From Micromonospora thermarum (GTDB lineage Bacteria > Actinomycetota > Actinomycetes > Mycobacteriales > Micromonosporaceae), in contig NZ_JAATEO010000023.1 of assembly GCF_012034245.1 (NCBI RefSeq), forward strand, positions 42,519 through 106,518: a stretch of DNA of 64,000 bases, in the 5' to 3' direction. The notes beneath the pieces are model-generated. The model was not told the DNA's origin. It worked only from the letters and a program-made list of their open reading frames with translations, and did no database searches. The position numbers were made by a program, and so were the translations under genes. Numbering within the stretch: the first letter of the stretch is position 1; every line of letters starts with the position of its first letter. Of the stretch, positions 33,804 to 41,800 are shown piece after piece.

Positions 33804-34700
33804 TCAGGCCAGGCCGGCCGCCACCTCGTCGAGGTGGGCGAGGAACCGCTGGACGGCCGGTGGCCGGCTGCGACCGGCGACGGTGGCGGCGAAGACCCGG
33901 CGGACGCCGGCGTCGTCGGGGTGCAGGCGCAGCAGGGCGAGGTCGGGCGGCGTCGCCCGCACCGTGAGGGCGGGCACCAGGGCCACCCCCAGCCCGGCCG
34001 CCACGCAGCCCAGCTTGCCGGTCCACTCCGCGGCGACGATGTCGATCCGGGGCCGGAAACCCGCCGGCACGGTGGCGCGCAGCAGGGTCTGCTCGGCGGT
34101 CGCCGAGCCCGCGATGAACGCGTCGTCGGCGAGGTCGCGGAGCCGGACGGTGCGTCGGCGCGCGAGGCGGTGGGTCCGGGGCACCGCCACCAGCAGGATC
34201 TCGTCCAGCAGGTGGTGCAGGTCGAACCGGTCGGCGTCGAGGGGTTGGTCGGGCGCCGCGCTCACCACCACGACGTCGGCGTCCCCGGCGAGCAGGCGGT
34301 CCAGCAACCCCGGGGTGAGTCCTTCGACGAGGGACAGGGCGACGTCGGGGTGGGCGGACCGGAACGCGGCCAGGGCACGCGGCACGAGCGCGGCGACCGC
34401 CGTGGGGAACGCGCCGACCCGGAGCCGGCCGGCCGTCAGGTCGCGCAGGGCCGCGAGGTCGCGGCGGGCGGCGTCGAGCCGGTCGAGTACGGCCTCGGCG
34501 TGACCGAGCAGGCAGCGGCCCGGCTCGGTGAGGGCGACGCCCCGCGGTAGCCGGTCGAACAGGGGCGCCCCGAGGTCGGCCTCCAGCGCGGCGATCTGCC
34601 GCGACACCGCCGACTGCGTGTAGCGCAGCGTCCGCGCCGCCGCCGTGATGGAGCCGTGCGCGGCGACGACGCGGAAGACCTCCAGGGCGTGTGGCTGCAC
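33804..34700 (-). CDS. LysR family transcriptional regulator
   Basis: 298 residues. The N-terminal winged helix is FRVVAAHGSITAAARTL followed by YTQSAVSRQIAALEADLGAPLFDRLPRG, the classical LysR pattern, and the C-terminal part is a periplasmic-binding-like effector domain (RLRVGAFPTAVAALVPRAL). The start is the GTG at 34700 after GGATGGCGGC. Upstream, at 34732-34765, lies a 10-bp inverted repeat that fits a LysR site. Its expected divergent target seems to be the broken dehydrogenase at 34791. Confidence 0.87.
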   Translation of the reverse strand: MQPHALEVFRVVAAHGSITAAARTLRYTQSAVSRQIAALEADLGAPLFDRLPRGVALTEPGRCLLGHAEAVLDRLDAARRDLAALRDLTAGRLRVGAFPTAVAALVPRALAAFRSAHPDVALSLVEGLTPGLLDRLLAGDADVVVVSAAPDQPLDADRFDLHHLLDEILLVAVPRTHRLARRRTVRLRDLADDAFIAGSATAEQTLLRATVPAGFRPRIDIVAAEWTGKLGCVAAGLGVALVPALTVRATPPDLALLRLHPDDAGVRRVFAATVAGRSRPPAVQRFLAHLDEVAAGLA

Positions 34701-34731
34701 GCCGCCATCCTGCCATGCGTCTGCCGCATCG

Positions 34732-34765
34732 CAGCCATGCGTGACATTCGTTGGTCGCATGGCTG
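34732..34765. promoter_or_regulatory. Probable LysR binding site
   Basis: CAGCCATGCG (34732-34741) and CGCATGGCTG (34756-34765) form a perfect 10-bp inverted repeat with a 14-nt gap. A further copy of the half-site, GCCATGCG, is at 34712-34719. It is centred in the divergent region upstream of the LysR start, as expected for a recognition and activation site pair. Confidence 0.6.
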
Positions 34766-34790
34766 TGCCGCCTCTAGCGTTGCGGACCAT

Positions 34791-34920
34791 GGACGTCGCA
34801 CTGTTGGCGTACCGCTGGTGGACGCGCCCGTCGCCGGCAGCGCGGCGGCGGCGGTGGGCCGCGCCGGAGGGTATGGCAGCCGTGCCAGTGGGTAGAAGGA
34901 CGTCACTGGACCCCGAGTGA
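34791..34920 (+). pseudogene. NAD(P)-binding oxidoreductase remnant
   Basis: The ATG at 34791 begins MDVALL, like the first strand of a 6-phosphogluconate/3-hydroxyisobutyrate dehydrogenase-type protein. One base out of frame it continues as GVPLVDAPVAGSAAAAVG, the substrate-loop motif that normally lies some 110 residues later in the same family. The glycine-rich NAD loop and all later domains are missing. The divergent LysR is likely its former regulator. The remnant is short, so the family call is tentative. Confidence 0.45.
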
Positions 34921-35003
34921 GCGGCATCGTCGCCCCGACGGCGCCAGTGGCGCGACCCCCGCGCCGCCTCGGGGGCTGATCAACCGGAGGAAGGAGGCCG
35001 GTC

Positions 35004-35078
35004 ATGCTGTTCCACAGTGGACCCGATCCCCGATGGACGGCCACCCCTGGGTCGGCCGTCGCGGAACGGGTCGGGTGA
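35004..35078 (+). CDS. Small 24-residue ORF coupled to the next gene
   Basis: The ATG at 35004 follows a near-ideal ribosome binding site (GGAGGAAGGAGG, 34986-34997). The peptide begins MLFHSGPDPRWT and ends with a TGA at 35076-35078 that overlaps the GTG of the next gene (GTGA). It has no signal peptide or known motif. The strong site here and the lack of one for the next gene suggest that it either primes translation of that gene or is a conserved small protein. Confidence 0.5.
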   Translation: MLFHSGPDPRWTATPGSAVAERVG

Positions 35079-35479
35079 TCGCCATGTCGCCGATTCCCGC
35101 GTCCCGCCCGGCGCCCGCCGCGTCACCGGTCCCCAGCACCTACGTGCGGTACCTGCGCGACCGGCTGCTGGAGGCCGAGGCCGGCCTGACCGCCATGACC
35201 GACAAGTACGAGCGGACCAAGGCCCGGTTCGACCGCTGCTACGCGCGACAGGGCATCACGCCCGAGGCTGACATCGTCAACTACATCAACGCCAAGGGGA
35301 TGAACCCCGAGCTGAAGTTCTGGTACTCCAAGGTGGAGCACTTCCAGCGGGAGGTCACCGCCTACGGTGCCGCGCTGACCGGGCTGGAGGCGGCCGGCCG
35401 GATGCTGGCGGCGGAGAGCTACCGCGTCGACAGCCAGCGCGTCCGCACCGGCCGTCGGGGTCTGAACCGCGTCAGCTGA
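35075..35479 (+). CDS. Hypothetical protein, coupled to small ORF
   Basis: 134 residues from the GTG at 35075 (VIAMSPIP); the ATG at 35084 is an alternative. After a Pro/Ala-rich lead the protein looks mainly helical: STYVRYLRDRLLEAEAGLTA, then a basic/aromatic region with YARQGI and WYSKVEHFQREVTAYGAALT, possibly a coiled coil of about 30 residues. There is no signal peptide or membrane segment. I do not recognise the family. It converges on the MarR-GNAT gene. Confidence 0.6.
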   Translation: MIAMSPIPASRPAPAASPVPSTYVRYLRDRLLEAEAGLTAMTDKYERTKARFDRCYARQGITPEADIVNYINAKGMNPELKFWYSKVEHFQREVTAYGAALTGLEAAGRMLAAESYRVDSQRVRTGRRGLNRVS

Positions 35480-35497
35480 GCGGGGCCGTACGGTCCG

Positions 35498-36385
35498 TCA
35501 CGGCACCAGGCGCTTCTCGAACCAGTGGTGGGCGTAGCGCTCGCTGTTGTACGGCTCGATCTCCCGGTACCCGGCGGCGCGGTACATCGCGATCGCCTCG
35601 GTGAGGTTCCGGTTGGTGTCCAGCCGTACGGCCGTCCAGCCCCGGTCGGCGGCGTACCGTTCCAGCTCGTCGAGCAGCCGTCGCCCGATCCCGAGGCCCC
35701 GTACGCTGTCCGCCACCCACACCCGCTTGATCTCGGCGGGTGCGTCCGGGTGGAGCTTGACGGCGCCGCAGCCGACAGGTTCGGCGTTGAGGGTGGCGAG
35801 GAGGAACACGCCGGCGGGCGGAACGAGTTCCTCGTCGTGGACCGGGCTGCTCAGTGCCGGGTCGAAACCGTCGTCGAACCGGCCCGCGACGTCCCGGGCG
35901 TACGCCCGCACGCAGGCACGCGCCCGGGGGTCGCCGGGCGGGCACGGCTCGACGACCACCATCGACCCGACGAGCAGTCGTTCCACCTCGGCCATCGCCG
36001 CGACGAGCCGCCCGCGCCGGCGCTCACTGAGCGGTTCGAGGATCGACCAGGCCAGGTCGTCGGAGCGCCTGTCCAGCTCGGCCCACTCCGCCCGGCTGGC
36101 GTCGGTGAGGGCGGCCATCCGGACCCGTCCGTCGCCGTCCGCCGGGCCGACCGTCACGAGCCCGTCGCTCTCCAGGGTGCGCAGGAGCCGGCTGAGGTAT
36201 CCCGAATCCAGGCCGAGCCGTGCCCGTAGCGCCGCGACCTCGGCGCCGCCGGGGCCGATCTCCCACAGCAGCCGCGCCTGTGCGAGAGGCCGGCCGCGGG
36301 CCATGTACTCGTCGTCGAGCGCGCCGACCCGCTGGGTGACCGTCCGGTTGAACCGCCGCACGGCGGCAACGAGCTCCGATTCCAT
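35498..36385 (-). CDS. Fused MarR-type HTH and GNAT acetyltransferase
   Basis: 295 residues in two domains. Residues 1-140 are a MarR-like winged helix (LRARLGLDSGYLSRLLRTLE, then the wing GPADGDGRVRMAALTDA). Residues 150-295 are a GNAT fold with the acetyl-CoA loop VRGLGIGRRLLDELE and the terminal YRAAGYREIEPY strand. Such fusions are common in actinobacteria; the substrate is unknown. A 16-bp palindrome with a TTTA-like centre abuts the ATG, so autorepression is likely. The start is the ATG at 36385. Confidence 0.88.
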   Translation of the reverse strand: MESELVAAVRRFNRTVTQRVGALDDEYMARGRPLAQARLLWEIGPGGAEVAALRARLGLDSGYLSRLLRTLESDGLVTVGPADGDGRVRMAALTDASRAEWAELDRRSDDLAWSILEPLSERRRGRLVAAMAEVERLLVGSMVVVEPCPPGDPRARACVRAYARDVAGRFDDGFDPALSSPVHDEELVPPAGVFLLATLNAEPVGCGAVKLHPDAPAEIKRVWVADSVRGLGIGRRLLDELERYAADRGWTAVRLDTNRNLTEAIAMYRAAGYREIEPYNSERYAHHWFEKRLVP

Positions 36386-36388
36386 AAG

Positions 36389-36404
36389 CCTGACTTTAGT
36401 CAGG
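36389..36404. promoter_or_regulatory. MarR-type operator at the start codon of MarR-GNAT gene
   Basis: CCTGACT and AGTCAGG flank TT, a perfect 16-bp palindrome ending 3 nt before the ATG (36385). On the coding strand TAAAGT within it lies 7 nt upstream of the ATG and could be a -10 for a leaderless message, so binding would block transcription initiation directly. Confidence 0.6.
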
Positions 36405-36603
36405 TATCCCGGCCGTCCGCCAGCCTGGGCGAGACCGGCCGGCGCGCAATAGACGCCGGGTCCGCCTGCCGCCGCGGTCGGATGTGTGCCGCACCGGCGT
36501 GCCGGCGCGCCGATGGCATTGACGTACTCCTATGTCGACGGCGGTCATCCGGCAAACCCGGCCGCGCCGGTCACGAGCCGGCGCCGCACCCAGAGGGGTC
36601 CGT

Positions 36604-36981
36604 ATGAAGCCACGTTCCTTCCGACTCGCCGCGTCGTCGGTCTGTCTGGCGGCGACCACCCTGATCGCCGCCACGGCGGCACCGGCCCAGGCCGGTCCCG
36701 ACGACGTACCGCGGCGTGCCCCGCCGGCGCCGTCCACCGGCGGTCCCGTCCTCGCCGCCACCGACCGGCTCGCCCGCGTGGTGGCCGGCGCACTCGCCGA
36801 CCCCGGCACCCGCGGGCGGCTCGTCCCGGCCGTGGCCGCCGGCCCGGTGGACCTGCTGGCGGTACGGCTCGACGCGCGGACCGAGCGCGCCGCCCGGTCG
36901 GCCAACCAGGCGGTGCTGGCGGCCAAGGGCCTGCCGACGACGAGCGGCTCCGTGCTGCGCCTCCGGCTCGGGCACGAGCAC
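36604..36981 (+). pseudogene. Truncated DUF3103-like secreted protein
   Basis: The ATG at 36604 opens a signal peptide (RLAASSVCLAATTLIAATAA) and about 100 residues resembling the N-terminus of DUF3103-type secreted proteins (LARVVAGALADPGTRGRL, GPVDLLAVRL, VLAAKGLPTTSGSVLRLRLG). At about 36981 the similarity stops and the DNA becomes the end of an SDR fragment on the opposite strand. The rest of a protein normally about 350 residues or more is absent. The reading frame stays open by chance into the next region. Confidence 0.55.
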
Positions 36982-37157
36982 ATGGCGGCGGCGTTCGGCC
37001 CGTCGGCCGGGTTCAGGTCGGTGTCCGTGGGGCCGGGGTTCACCAGGTTGACGGTGATCGCCCGTGGGTCCAGCTCGCGGCGGAGCGCCACGGCGGCGCC
37101 GATCCCACGACCGCCACCGGTGACCAGAGCCACTCTGCCGTCAAGTGTGTCGTTCAT
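36978..37157 (-). pseudogene. SDR gene remnant with internal deletion
   Basis: The ATG at 37157 starts an SDR (LDGRVALVTGGGRGIGAAVA) that jumps in frame to the late segment LDPRAITVNLVNPGPTDTDL and ADGPNAAAM. About 130 residues containing the NNAG, Ser and YxxxK active site are deleted, and the 3' end is lost at the join with the DUF3103-like fragment. The 250 bases upstream, to 37409, contain nothing I can identify. Confidence 0.7.
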
Positions 37158-37409
37158 GCCACCGAGCCTCGTCGTCGGCGGGGCTGCCGTCTGGCGGCGA
37201 TCGGACGCCGCGTCTGCCCCGCCGCCGGCCCTGTGGGGTGCGGCACGCCCGACCGACGGGCTCGGGTCAGGTGCGCGCGGCCCCGGTATGTGTCATGGCT
37301 CCCGCGTCCCGGGCGGCCTCCACGGGGCGACCGCCTTTCGCCGATCAATCGCGGAGACGTGCCGTCCCAGGGACAGCTCAGACCGGGACCTCAGCGGTGA
37401 GGAGCGTCC

Positions 37410-38849
37410 TCAGGCGCCGCCCATGCGGGGCATGACCGGGCGGACCACCACCGGTGCGCCCGGTGCGCCGCCCGGCCGGGACGCGTACTCGGGCACGCCC
37501 ACGCACGTGAAGAGCAGGGCGGCCAGGTCGTCGGGCTCGCCGAGCAGGCCCGGCACCTCCGAGTCGTTGAAGGTCATGCCGGAGGCACCGGCGCCCAGGG
37601 CGTACGCGGCGAGGTGGAGCCGGCCCTCGACGAGCCCGGCGGCCAGCTGCGCGTCGCGGTAGGAGCGGTCGTCCAGGTCGGACGCCCGGGAGGCGGCGAC
37701 GACGACGTACGCGGCGTCGCCCGCGAGTGCCTGGTCGAGGCAGACACGGAGCAGTTCGTCGCGGAGGTCACCGGTCCGCAGCGGGGTCGACAGGTCCGGC
37801 CACCGGTAGAGGCCGGGCACCACCCCGTCGACGCCGTGGACGGCGACCCAGTGCGGCACGGCCACGCCGCGCAGGGCCGCCCGCATCGACCACTCCAGGG
37901 TGGGGCGGGGCAGCGTCCCGGACCGGTCCATCCGGCGCTGCGAGCCCCGCCGCCGGACGACCTCGTCCAGGGTGGCCGACGGTGGGGCGTCGGGAAGGGC
38001 CTCCCCGGTCGGCCAGGGGTCGCCGAGCACGTCGCGCTCGCCGGCCCGCTGTGCTGCCGTGCACAGCGGCAGCTCGACGGGCGGCAGGTCGCCCGGCGTC
38101 GCGGACCCGGTGGGGCCGACGGCCGGATCGCCGTCGCCGAGGGAGAGCAGGGCGAGCGGGTACTCGTGGACGCCGTCCGCGCCGACCAGCTCGCGCACCT
38201 GCGCGTCGGGGAAGAGCGACCGCAGGCGCGGCCCGAGACCGGCGCTCGCCGCCGCGGCCGTCAGCTGGGCCAGCAGCGTGCCGGCGTCCCAGTAGAGGTG
38301 CCGCCAGCCGCGCTCGGCGTACCGCCAGCCGGTCCGCCACGGCACCCCGGTCACCACGAGCGTGGTGGTCGTGCCAGCGGCGGCGGGCGCGACCTGGACG
38401 AGGGCGTGCCGGCGCCCGTCGTACCAGTGCACACCGTCGGGCACCCCGGCGACGCCGCGGGTGCTCGCGTACACCTCCAGGGGGAAGCGGGCACCCGCCG
38501 AGCCGGAGGCGCGGAACAGGACCGGGCGCCCGTTGCGCTCGGCGGTGCGCACCACGCCGGCGCCGAGGAACAGCACCCGGCCGAGCTGCGCCGCGTCGAG
38601 GGGGAACGCCGGGGCCGCGACACCGGCGAGGACGGCCGTCGCCGCCACGCCGGGGTCGGGCAGGTCGCGCGGCAGGTCCACGACGGGCAGATTCTCGGCG
38701 TACGCCTTCATCGGCGGTGGCAGCGTCGCCGGGTCGTTCGGGACGAGGTCCTGGCGGACCCGCGGGTCGTCGGCGGGCACGTCCCACTCGCGGGTCGGCA
38801 CGTACGAGGTGAGCCGGTGCAGCAGGCCGGCACCCGAGTCGAGATCCAC
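37410..38849 (-). CDS. SagB/ThcOx-type dehydrogenase (twin nitroreductase domains)
   Basis: 479 residues from the GTG at 38849; the open frame upstream to 39146 is not coding. Two nitroreductase-like halves are visible. The first contains LGRVLFLGAGVVRTAER and WRHLYWDAGTLLAQL, the second VRRRGSQRRMDRSGTLPRP and the flavin-contacting YALGAGASGMTFNDSEVPGLL. SagB-type FMN oxidases turn azolines to azoles in thiazole/oxazole-modified peptides. No YcaO cyclodehydratase or precursor peptide gene is present nearby, so it is an orphan, and its role may be a different redox reaction. Confidence 0.75.
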   Translation of the reverse strand: MDLDSGAGLLHRLTSYVPTREWDVPADDPRVRQDLVPNDPATLPPPMKAYAENLPVVDLPRDLPDPGVAATAVLAGVAAPAFPLDAAQLGRVLFLGAGVVRTAERNGRPVLFRASGSAGARFPLEVYASTRGVAGVPDGVHWYDGRRHALVQVAPAAAGTTTTLVVTGVPWRTGWRYAERGWRHLYWDAGTLLAQLTAAAASAGLGPRLRSLFPDAQVRELVGADGVHEYPLALLSLGDGDPAVGPTGSATPGDLPPVELPLCTAAQRAGERDVLGDPWPTGEALPDAPPSATLDEVVRRRGSQRRMDRSGTLPRPTLEWSMRAALRGVAVPHWVAVHGVDGVVPGLYRWPDLSTPLRTGDLRDELLRVCLDQALAGDAAYVVVAASRASDLDDRSYRDAQLAAGLVEGRLHLAAYALGAGASGMTFNDSEVPGLLGEPDDLAALLFTCVGVPEYASRPGGAPGAPVVVRPVMPRMGGA

Positions 38850-38991
38850 GCGGCCATCCTGCCAGCACCCCGCGCGCGGCGCGGGCCACTCACCCGCCGG
38901 CAGCACCTCGACGGCATCGGTGCCGCTGCCCGGCCGGGGACTCCGACCACCACGTCCCGTACGGGTGGGAGCCGCCGCTACGATGCCGATC

Positions 38992-39618
38992 ATGGCGTTG
39001 CTGCACCGTGCGGATCTGAGACCCGGCAAGCTCGACCTGCTCGCGGCGTGGCTGCCCGGCCGGCCCTGGTTCGCCGGGGAGGCGGGCGCGGAGGTCACCC
39101 GCGTCGCCGCGTACCGCTTCGACGACCCGGCCGGCGAGGTGGGCATCGAGACCCTGCTCGTGCGGGCCGGTGCCGGGCCGGTCCTCCAGGTGCCGCTGAC
39201 CTACCGCGCGGCCCCGCTCGACGGCGGCGACGAGTGGCTGGTCGGCACGACCGAGCACTCGGTGCTCGGCCGGCGCTGGGTCTACGACGGGTGCGGCGAC
39301 CGGGTCCACGCCGCCGTGCTGGCGAGCGTCCTGCGTGGCGACGCCGGCCAGGCCGAGGAGTACTTCGAGGTCGACGGCGTCCGCGAGGTCCGCGAGCCGC
39401 TCATGACCGTCACCGCACGGCCGGGCACCGACGTTCCGGCCGTCGGCGCGGTCCGCCGGGTCGAGGACGGCGATCCGACCGTCGTCGTCACCGACACCGT
39501 CGACCTGGCCGTCGTCCGCCGGCCCGGTGTGGACGTCGCGAGCAGCACCGCCGTCCTGACCGGCACGTGGGCGGGCGGACCGGGCCCGGTGCCGCTCGCG
39601 TACGCCGTCGCTGACTGA
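38992..39618 (+). CDS. Maltokinase N-terminal cap-like protein
   Basis: 208 residues. The N-terminus MALLHRADLRPGKLDLLAAW followed by LPGRPWF, then an all-beta region, matches the cap domain found at the N-terminus of mycobacterial-type maltokinases and in the stand-alone CG0192 group. The kinase domain itself is absent, and these proteins have no defined activity. An ATG at 38983 is also in frame. It is followed by a strong hairpin at 39632. Confidence 0.6.
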   Translation: MALLHRADLRPGKLDLLAAWLPGRPWFAGEAGAEVTRVAAYRFDDPAGEVGIETLLVRAGAGPVLQVPLTYRAAPLDGGDEWLVGTTEHSVLGRRWVYDGCGDRVHAAVLASVLRGDAGQAEEYFEVDGVREVREPLMTVTARPGTDVPAVGAVRRVEDGDPTVVVTDTVDLAVVRRPGVDVASSTAVLTGTWAGGPGPVPLAYAVAD

Positions 39619-39631
39619 CCCCGACACGACG

Positions 39632-39678
39632 TGCGGCAGGTCGCGGTGCCCGTTGACCAGGACACGCGACCTGCCGCA
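39632..39678 (+). terminator. Hairpin after maltokinase-cap gene
   Basis: A perfect 14-bp stem (TGCGGCAGGTCGCG and its complement) with a 19-nt loop, 13 nt after the stop at 39618. Confidence 0.7.
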
Positions 39679-39694
39679 GGTGGAGTGGATCATG

Positions 39695-39741
39695 CCCGGT
39701 CGGCGTGGGCGCGACCGTGCGCCGCGCCCACGCCGACCGGG
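39695..39741 (-). terminator. 19-bp hairpin after GH55-like gene
   Basis: A perfect 19-bp stem (left arm CCCGGTCGGCGTGGGCGCG, 9-nt loop) ends 1 nt from the stop codon of the minus-strand GH55-like gene at 39743. With the hairpin at 39632-39678 it insulates two convergent genes. Confidence 0.8.
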
Positions 39742-39742
39742 G

Positions 39743-41605
39743 TCAGGGCAGCGGGTACTCGCTGACGTAGACCGGTGCGCCGACGCGGGTGGTGTCGGCC
39801 GCCTCGCCGACCCCGTTGACCACGTGGTCGATCGTGCCCGCGCTGAGGTTCACGGTCATGATGTGGTGCAGCCGCACGCCGGGCCGCTCCGGCACCTCGA
39901 AGCCGTTCTCGGTGTGGATCGACGGGTTGTTCTGGTTGAACACGTACACCCCGCCGCCGTGCAGCGTGTGGTTCCGAACCCGGTCACCGACCTTGTAGCC
40001 GGCCCAGCCCTCGACGTCGCCGTTCATCCAGTCGGCCTGCGTCGGCGGGTCGTACGGCAGTTCGTTCTGGTAGAGGATCGTCGTCCCGTGCTCGCCGTTC
40101 CACACGGTGTTGTACCGCTGGAAGTGCTCGACGAACAGGCCGGTCGCCGTCACGTGGTCGCCGTTGACGACGGCCCCGTAGCGGCCGGTGTTGGTGCGCC
40201 AGCGGTCGGTGTCGCCGTTGACGCCCTCGGTGAAGCCCTCGACGCCGTGGTCACCGCGCCACACCCACGTGTGGTCGATGAGGACGTGGTCGCTGTTCAC
40301 CTCGAGCGCCGTGTGCGTGCGGCCGATGTGCGGCCCGCCGACCCGGAAGTACACGTCGGACAGGGTGATGGGGTTGTGCGGGGTGCTGTGGTCGCGCCCG
40401 TGCCGGCTGCCGACCCGCAGCAGTACCGGCGATTCGCGGAGCCCGGCGTCGATCGTCACCCCGGCCACGACCACGCCGGGAACGCCGGCGACGTCGAGCG
40501 GAACGGCGCCGTTCACGGCGGTGAGCGTGGCGTGGCCCAGGCCGAGGACGACCGTGTCGGGGCGCCGGACCTCGATGCTGCGGGCGACGTCGTACACGCC
40601 GGGGGTGAGCAGCAGGTGCTTGCCGAGCGCCAACTGGCGGTTGATGACGTGCACCGGGTCGCCCGGACGGGCGATGAAGAAGTCACGGATCGGGATGGTC
40701 CGGCCCGGGGTCGGACCCGTACCCCAGGAGATGCCGCGGGTGTCGCGGCGCGCGGCCGGCACGCGGACCTGGTAGCGGCCCCGGTCGTCGACGAACAGGT
40801 ACGGCTTCTCCCGGCTGAGCGGCGTGGTGTCGAGCGTCGTGTACGGCGGGGCGGGGAAGCCCGCGTCGTCCGGTGCGCCGACGACGCCGGCGAAGACCTG
40901 GTTCCACACCGCGTTGGACCAGCCGCCGATCTCGCTGTTGCGGGTGAGCCACTGCTGCTGGGAGCCGTTGACGACGTTGGGCAGCCGCGAGTCGGCGATG
41001 AAGCCGCCGCTGGCGTACTGGGGGCCGGCGGTGCAGTAGTCCATCAGCGACAGCGTGCCGCCGCTGACGTCGAGGCGGCGCATCGACACGGCCTGGGAGA
41101 CGGCCCAGAAGTTCGCCGAGGAGCGGCAGCCGTCCTGGCCGGCGGCGTTGATCGCGAGGGAGAGGTTGGACAGCGTACGCCAGAAGTTGACCAGGGCGAT
41201 GCAGTTGCCGGTCCCGCCGTCGGCCAGGCAGCGGTTGTAGACCTCGATCTTGCCGTTGACCTGGACGTCGGTGGGGGAGGCGCCGAGGCCGGAGACCTCG
41301 GTGTAGTAGCCGACCTTCACCTGCAACGGCTGCTCCGCGTTGCCGTAGCTGCCGGGCAGGAAGAGGTACGCGTGCCGGGCGGTGGCCATCTCGGCGTCGA
41401 CCTGCGCGGCGTGCCGGGCGTCCAGGGTGGCCTGGATCTCGCTGAGCGGCGTGTCCGGCCCGAAGATCGTGACGTTGGGGCCGAAGTCGGGGGTTGGCGG
41501 GGGACCGGCGGTGGCGGCCGGGCCGGTGGTGGTGACGGCGGTCGCCAGCACGAGGCCGAGCACCAGGGCCCGGCGCGCGCGCCGTCGTGTGCCGTGGGTG
41601 GTCAT
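39743..41605 (-). CDS. Secreted GH55-like beta-helix protein
   Basis: 620 residues from the ATG at 41605 (GAGAGG eight nt upstream), with a signal peptide (RRALVLGLVLATAVTTT). The rest is a long repetitive beta-strand region: GPNVTIFGPDTPLSEIQATL, LPGSYGNAEQPLQVKVG, YYTEVSGLG, LLTPGVYDVARSIEVRRPDT and VFNQNNPSIHTENGFEVPE. Databases often mislabel such proteins adenylyl cyclase, but the pattern fits the twin right-handed beta-helix GH55 group of exo-beta-1,3-glucanases. The catalytic Glu cannot be placed with certainty here. A LacI-type palindrome lies upstream at 41641. Confidence 0.65.
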   Translation of the reverse strand: MTTHGTRRRARRALVLGLVLATAVTTTGPAATAGPPPTPDFGPNVTIFGPDTPLSEIQATLDARHAAQVDAEMATARHAYLFLPGSYGNAEQPLQVKVGYYTEVSGLGASPTDVQVNGKIEVYNRCLADGGTGNCIALVNFWRTLSNLSLAINAAGQDGCRSSANFWAVSQAVSMRRLDVSGGTLSLMDYCTAGPQYASGGFIADSRLPNVVNGSQQQWLTRNSEIGGWSNAVWNQVFAGVVGAPDDAGFPAPPYTTLDTTPLSREKPYLFVDDRGRYQVRVPAARRDTRGISWGTGPTPGRTIPIRDFFIARPGDPVHVINRQLALGKHLLLTPGVYDVARSIEVRRPDTVVLGLGHATLTAVNGAVPLDVAGVPGVVVAGVTIDAGLRESPVLLRVGSRHGRDHSTPHNPITLSDVYFRVGGPHIGRTHTALEVNSDHVLIDHTWVWRGDHGVEGFTEGVNGDTDRWRTNTGRYGAVVNGDHVTATGLFVEHFQRYNTVWNGEHGTTILYQNELPYDPPTQADWMNGDVEGWAGYKVGDRVRNHTLHGGGVYVFNQNNPSIHTENGFEVPERPGVRLHHIMTVNLSAGTIDHVVNGVGEAADTTRVGAPVYVSEYPLP

Positions 41606-41640
41606 GCGGTGGTCCTCTCGGGAGGCGTCGGTGGCGGTGG

Positions 41641-41652
41641 GAGAGCGCTCTC
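41641..41652. promoter_or_regulatory. LacI-type operator palindrome
   Basis: GAGAGCGCTCTC is a perfect 12-bp palindrome with the central GC pair and GAGCGCTC core of CebR-like LacI operators in actinomycetes. It lies 36-47 nt upstream of the GH55-like start. The regulator is not encoded in the window. Confidence 0.55.
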
Positions 41653-41780
41653 TTGAGTAAGTCGTGATGGTCGTCGGCGGTGACGAAGGGATGGGAATGT
41701 TTCTACCGGGTGAACCGGCCCGGTGGAAGAGCCGCCCGGGACGTCCTGGGTGGACGGAGCCGGCGCGCCGCGTCGACCCT

Positions 41781-41800
41781 GTCAACGTACCGTTGACACA
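41781..41800. repeat. Flanking repeat, 5' copy
   Basis: GTCAACGTACCGTTGACACA: a perfect 7-bp inverted repeat (GTCAACG, CGTTGAC) whose last base is the A of the start codon at 41800. A near-identical 20-mer is at 42267-42286. Confidence 0.7.
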
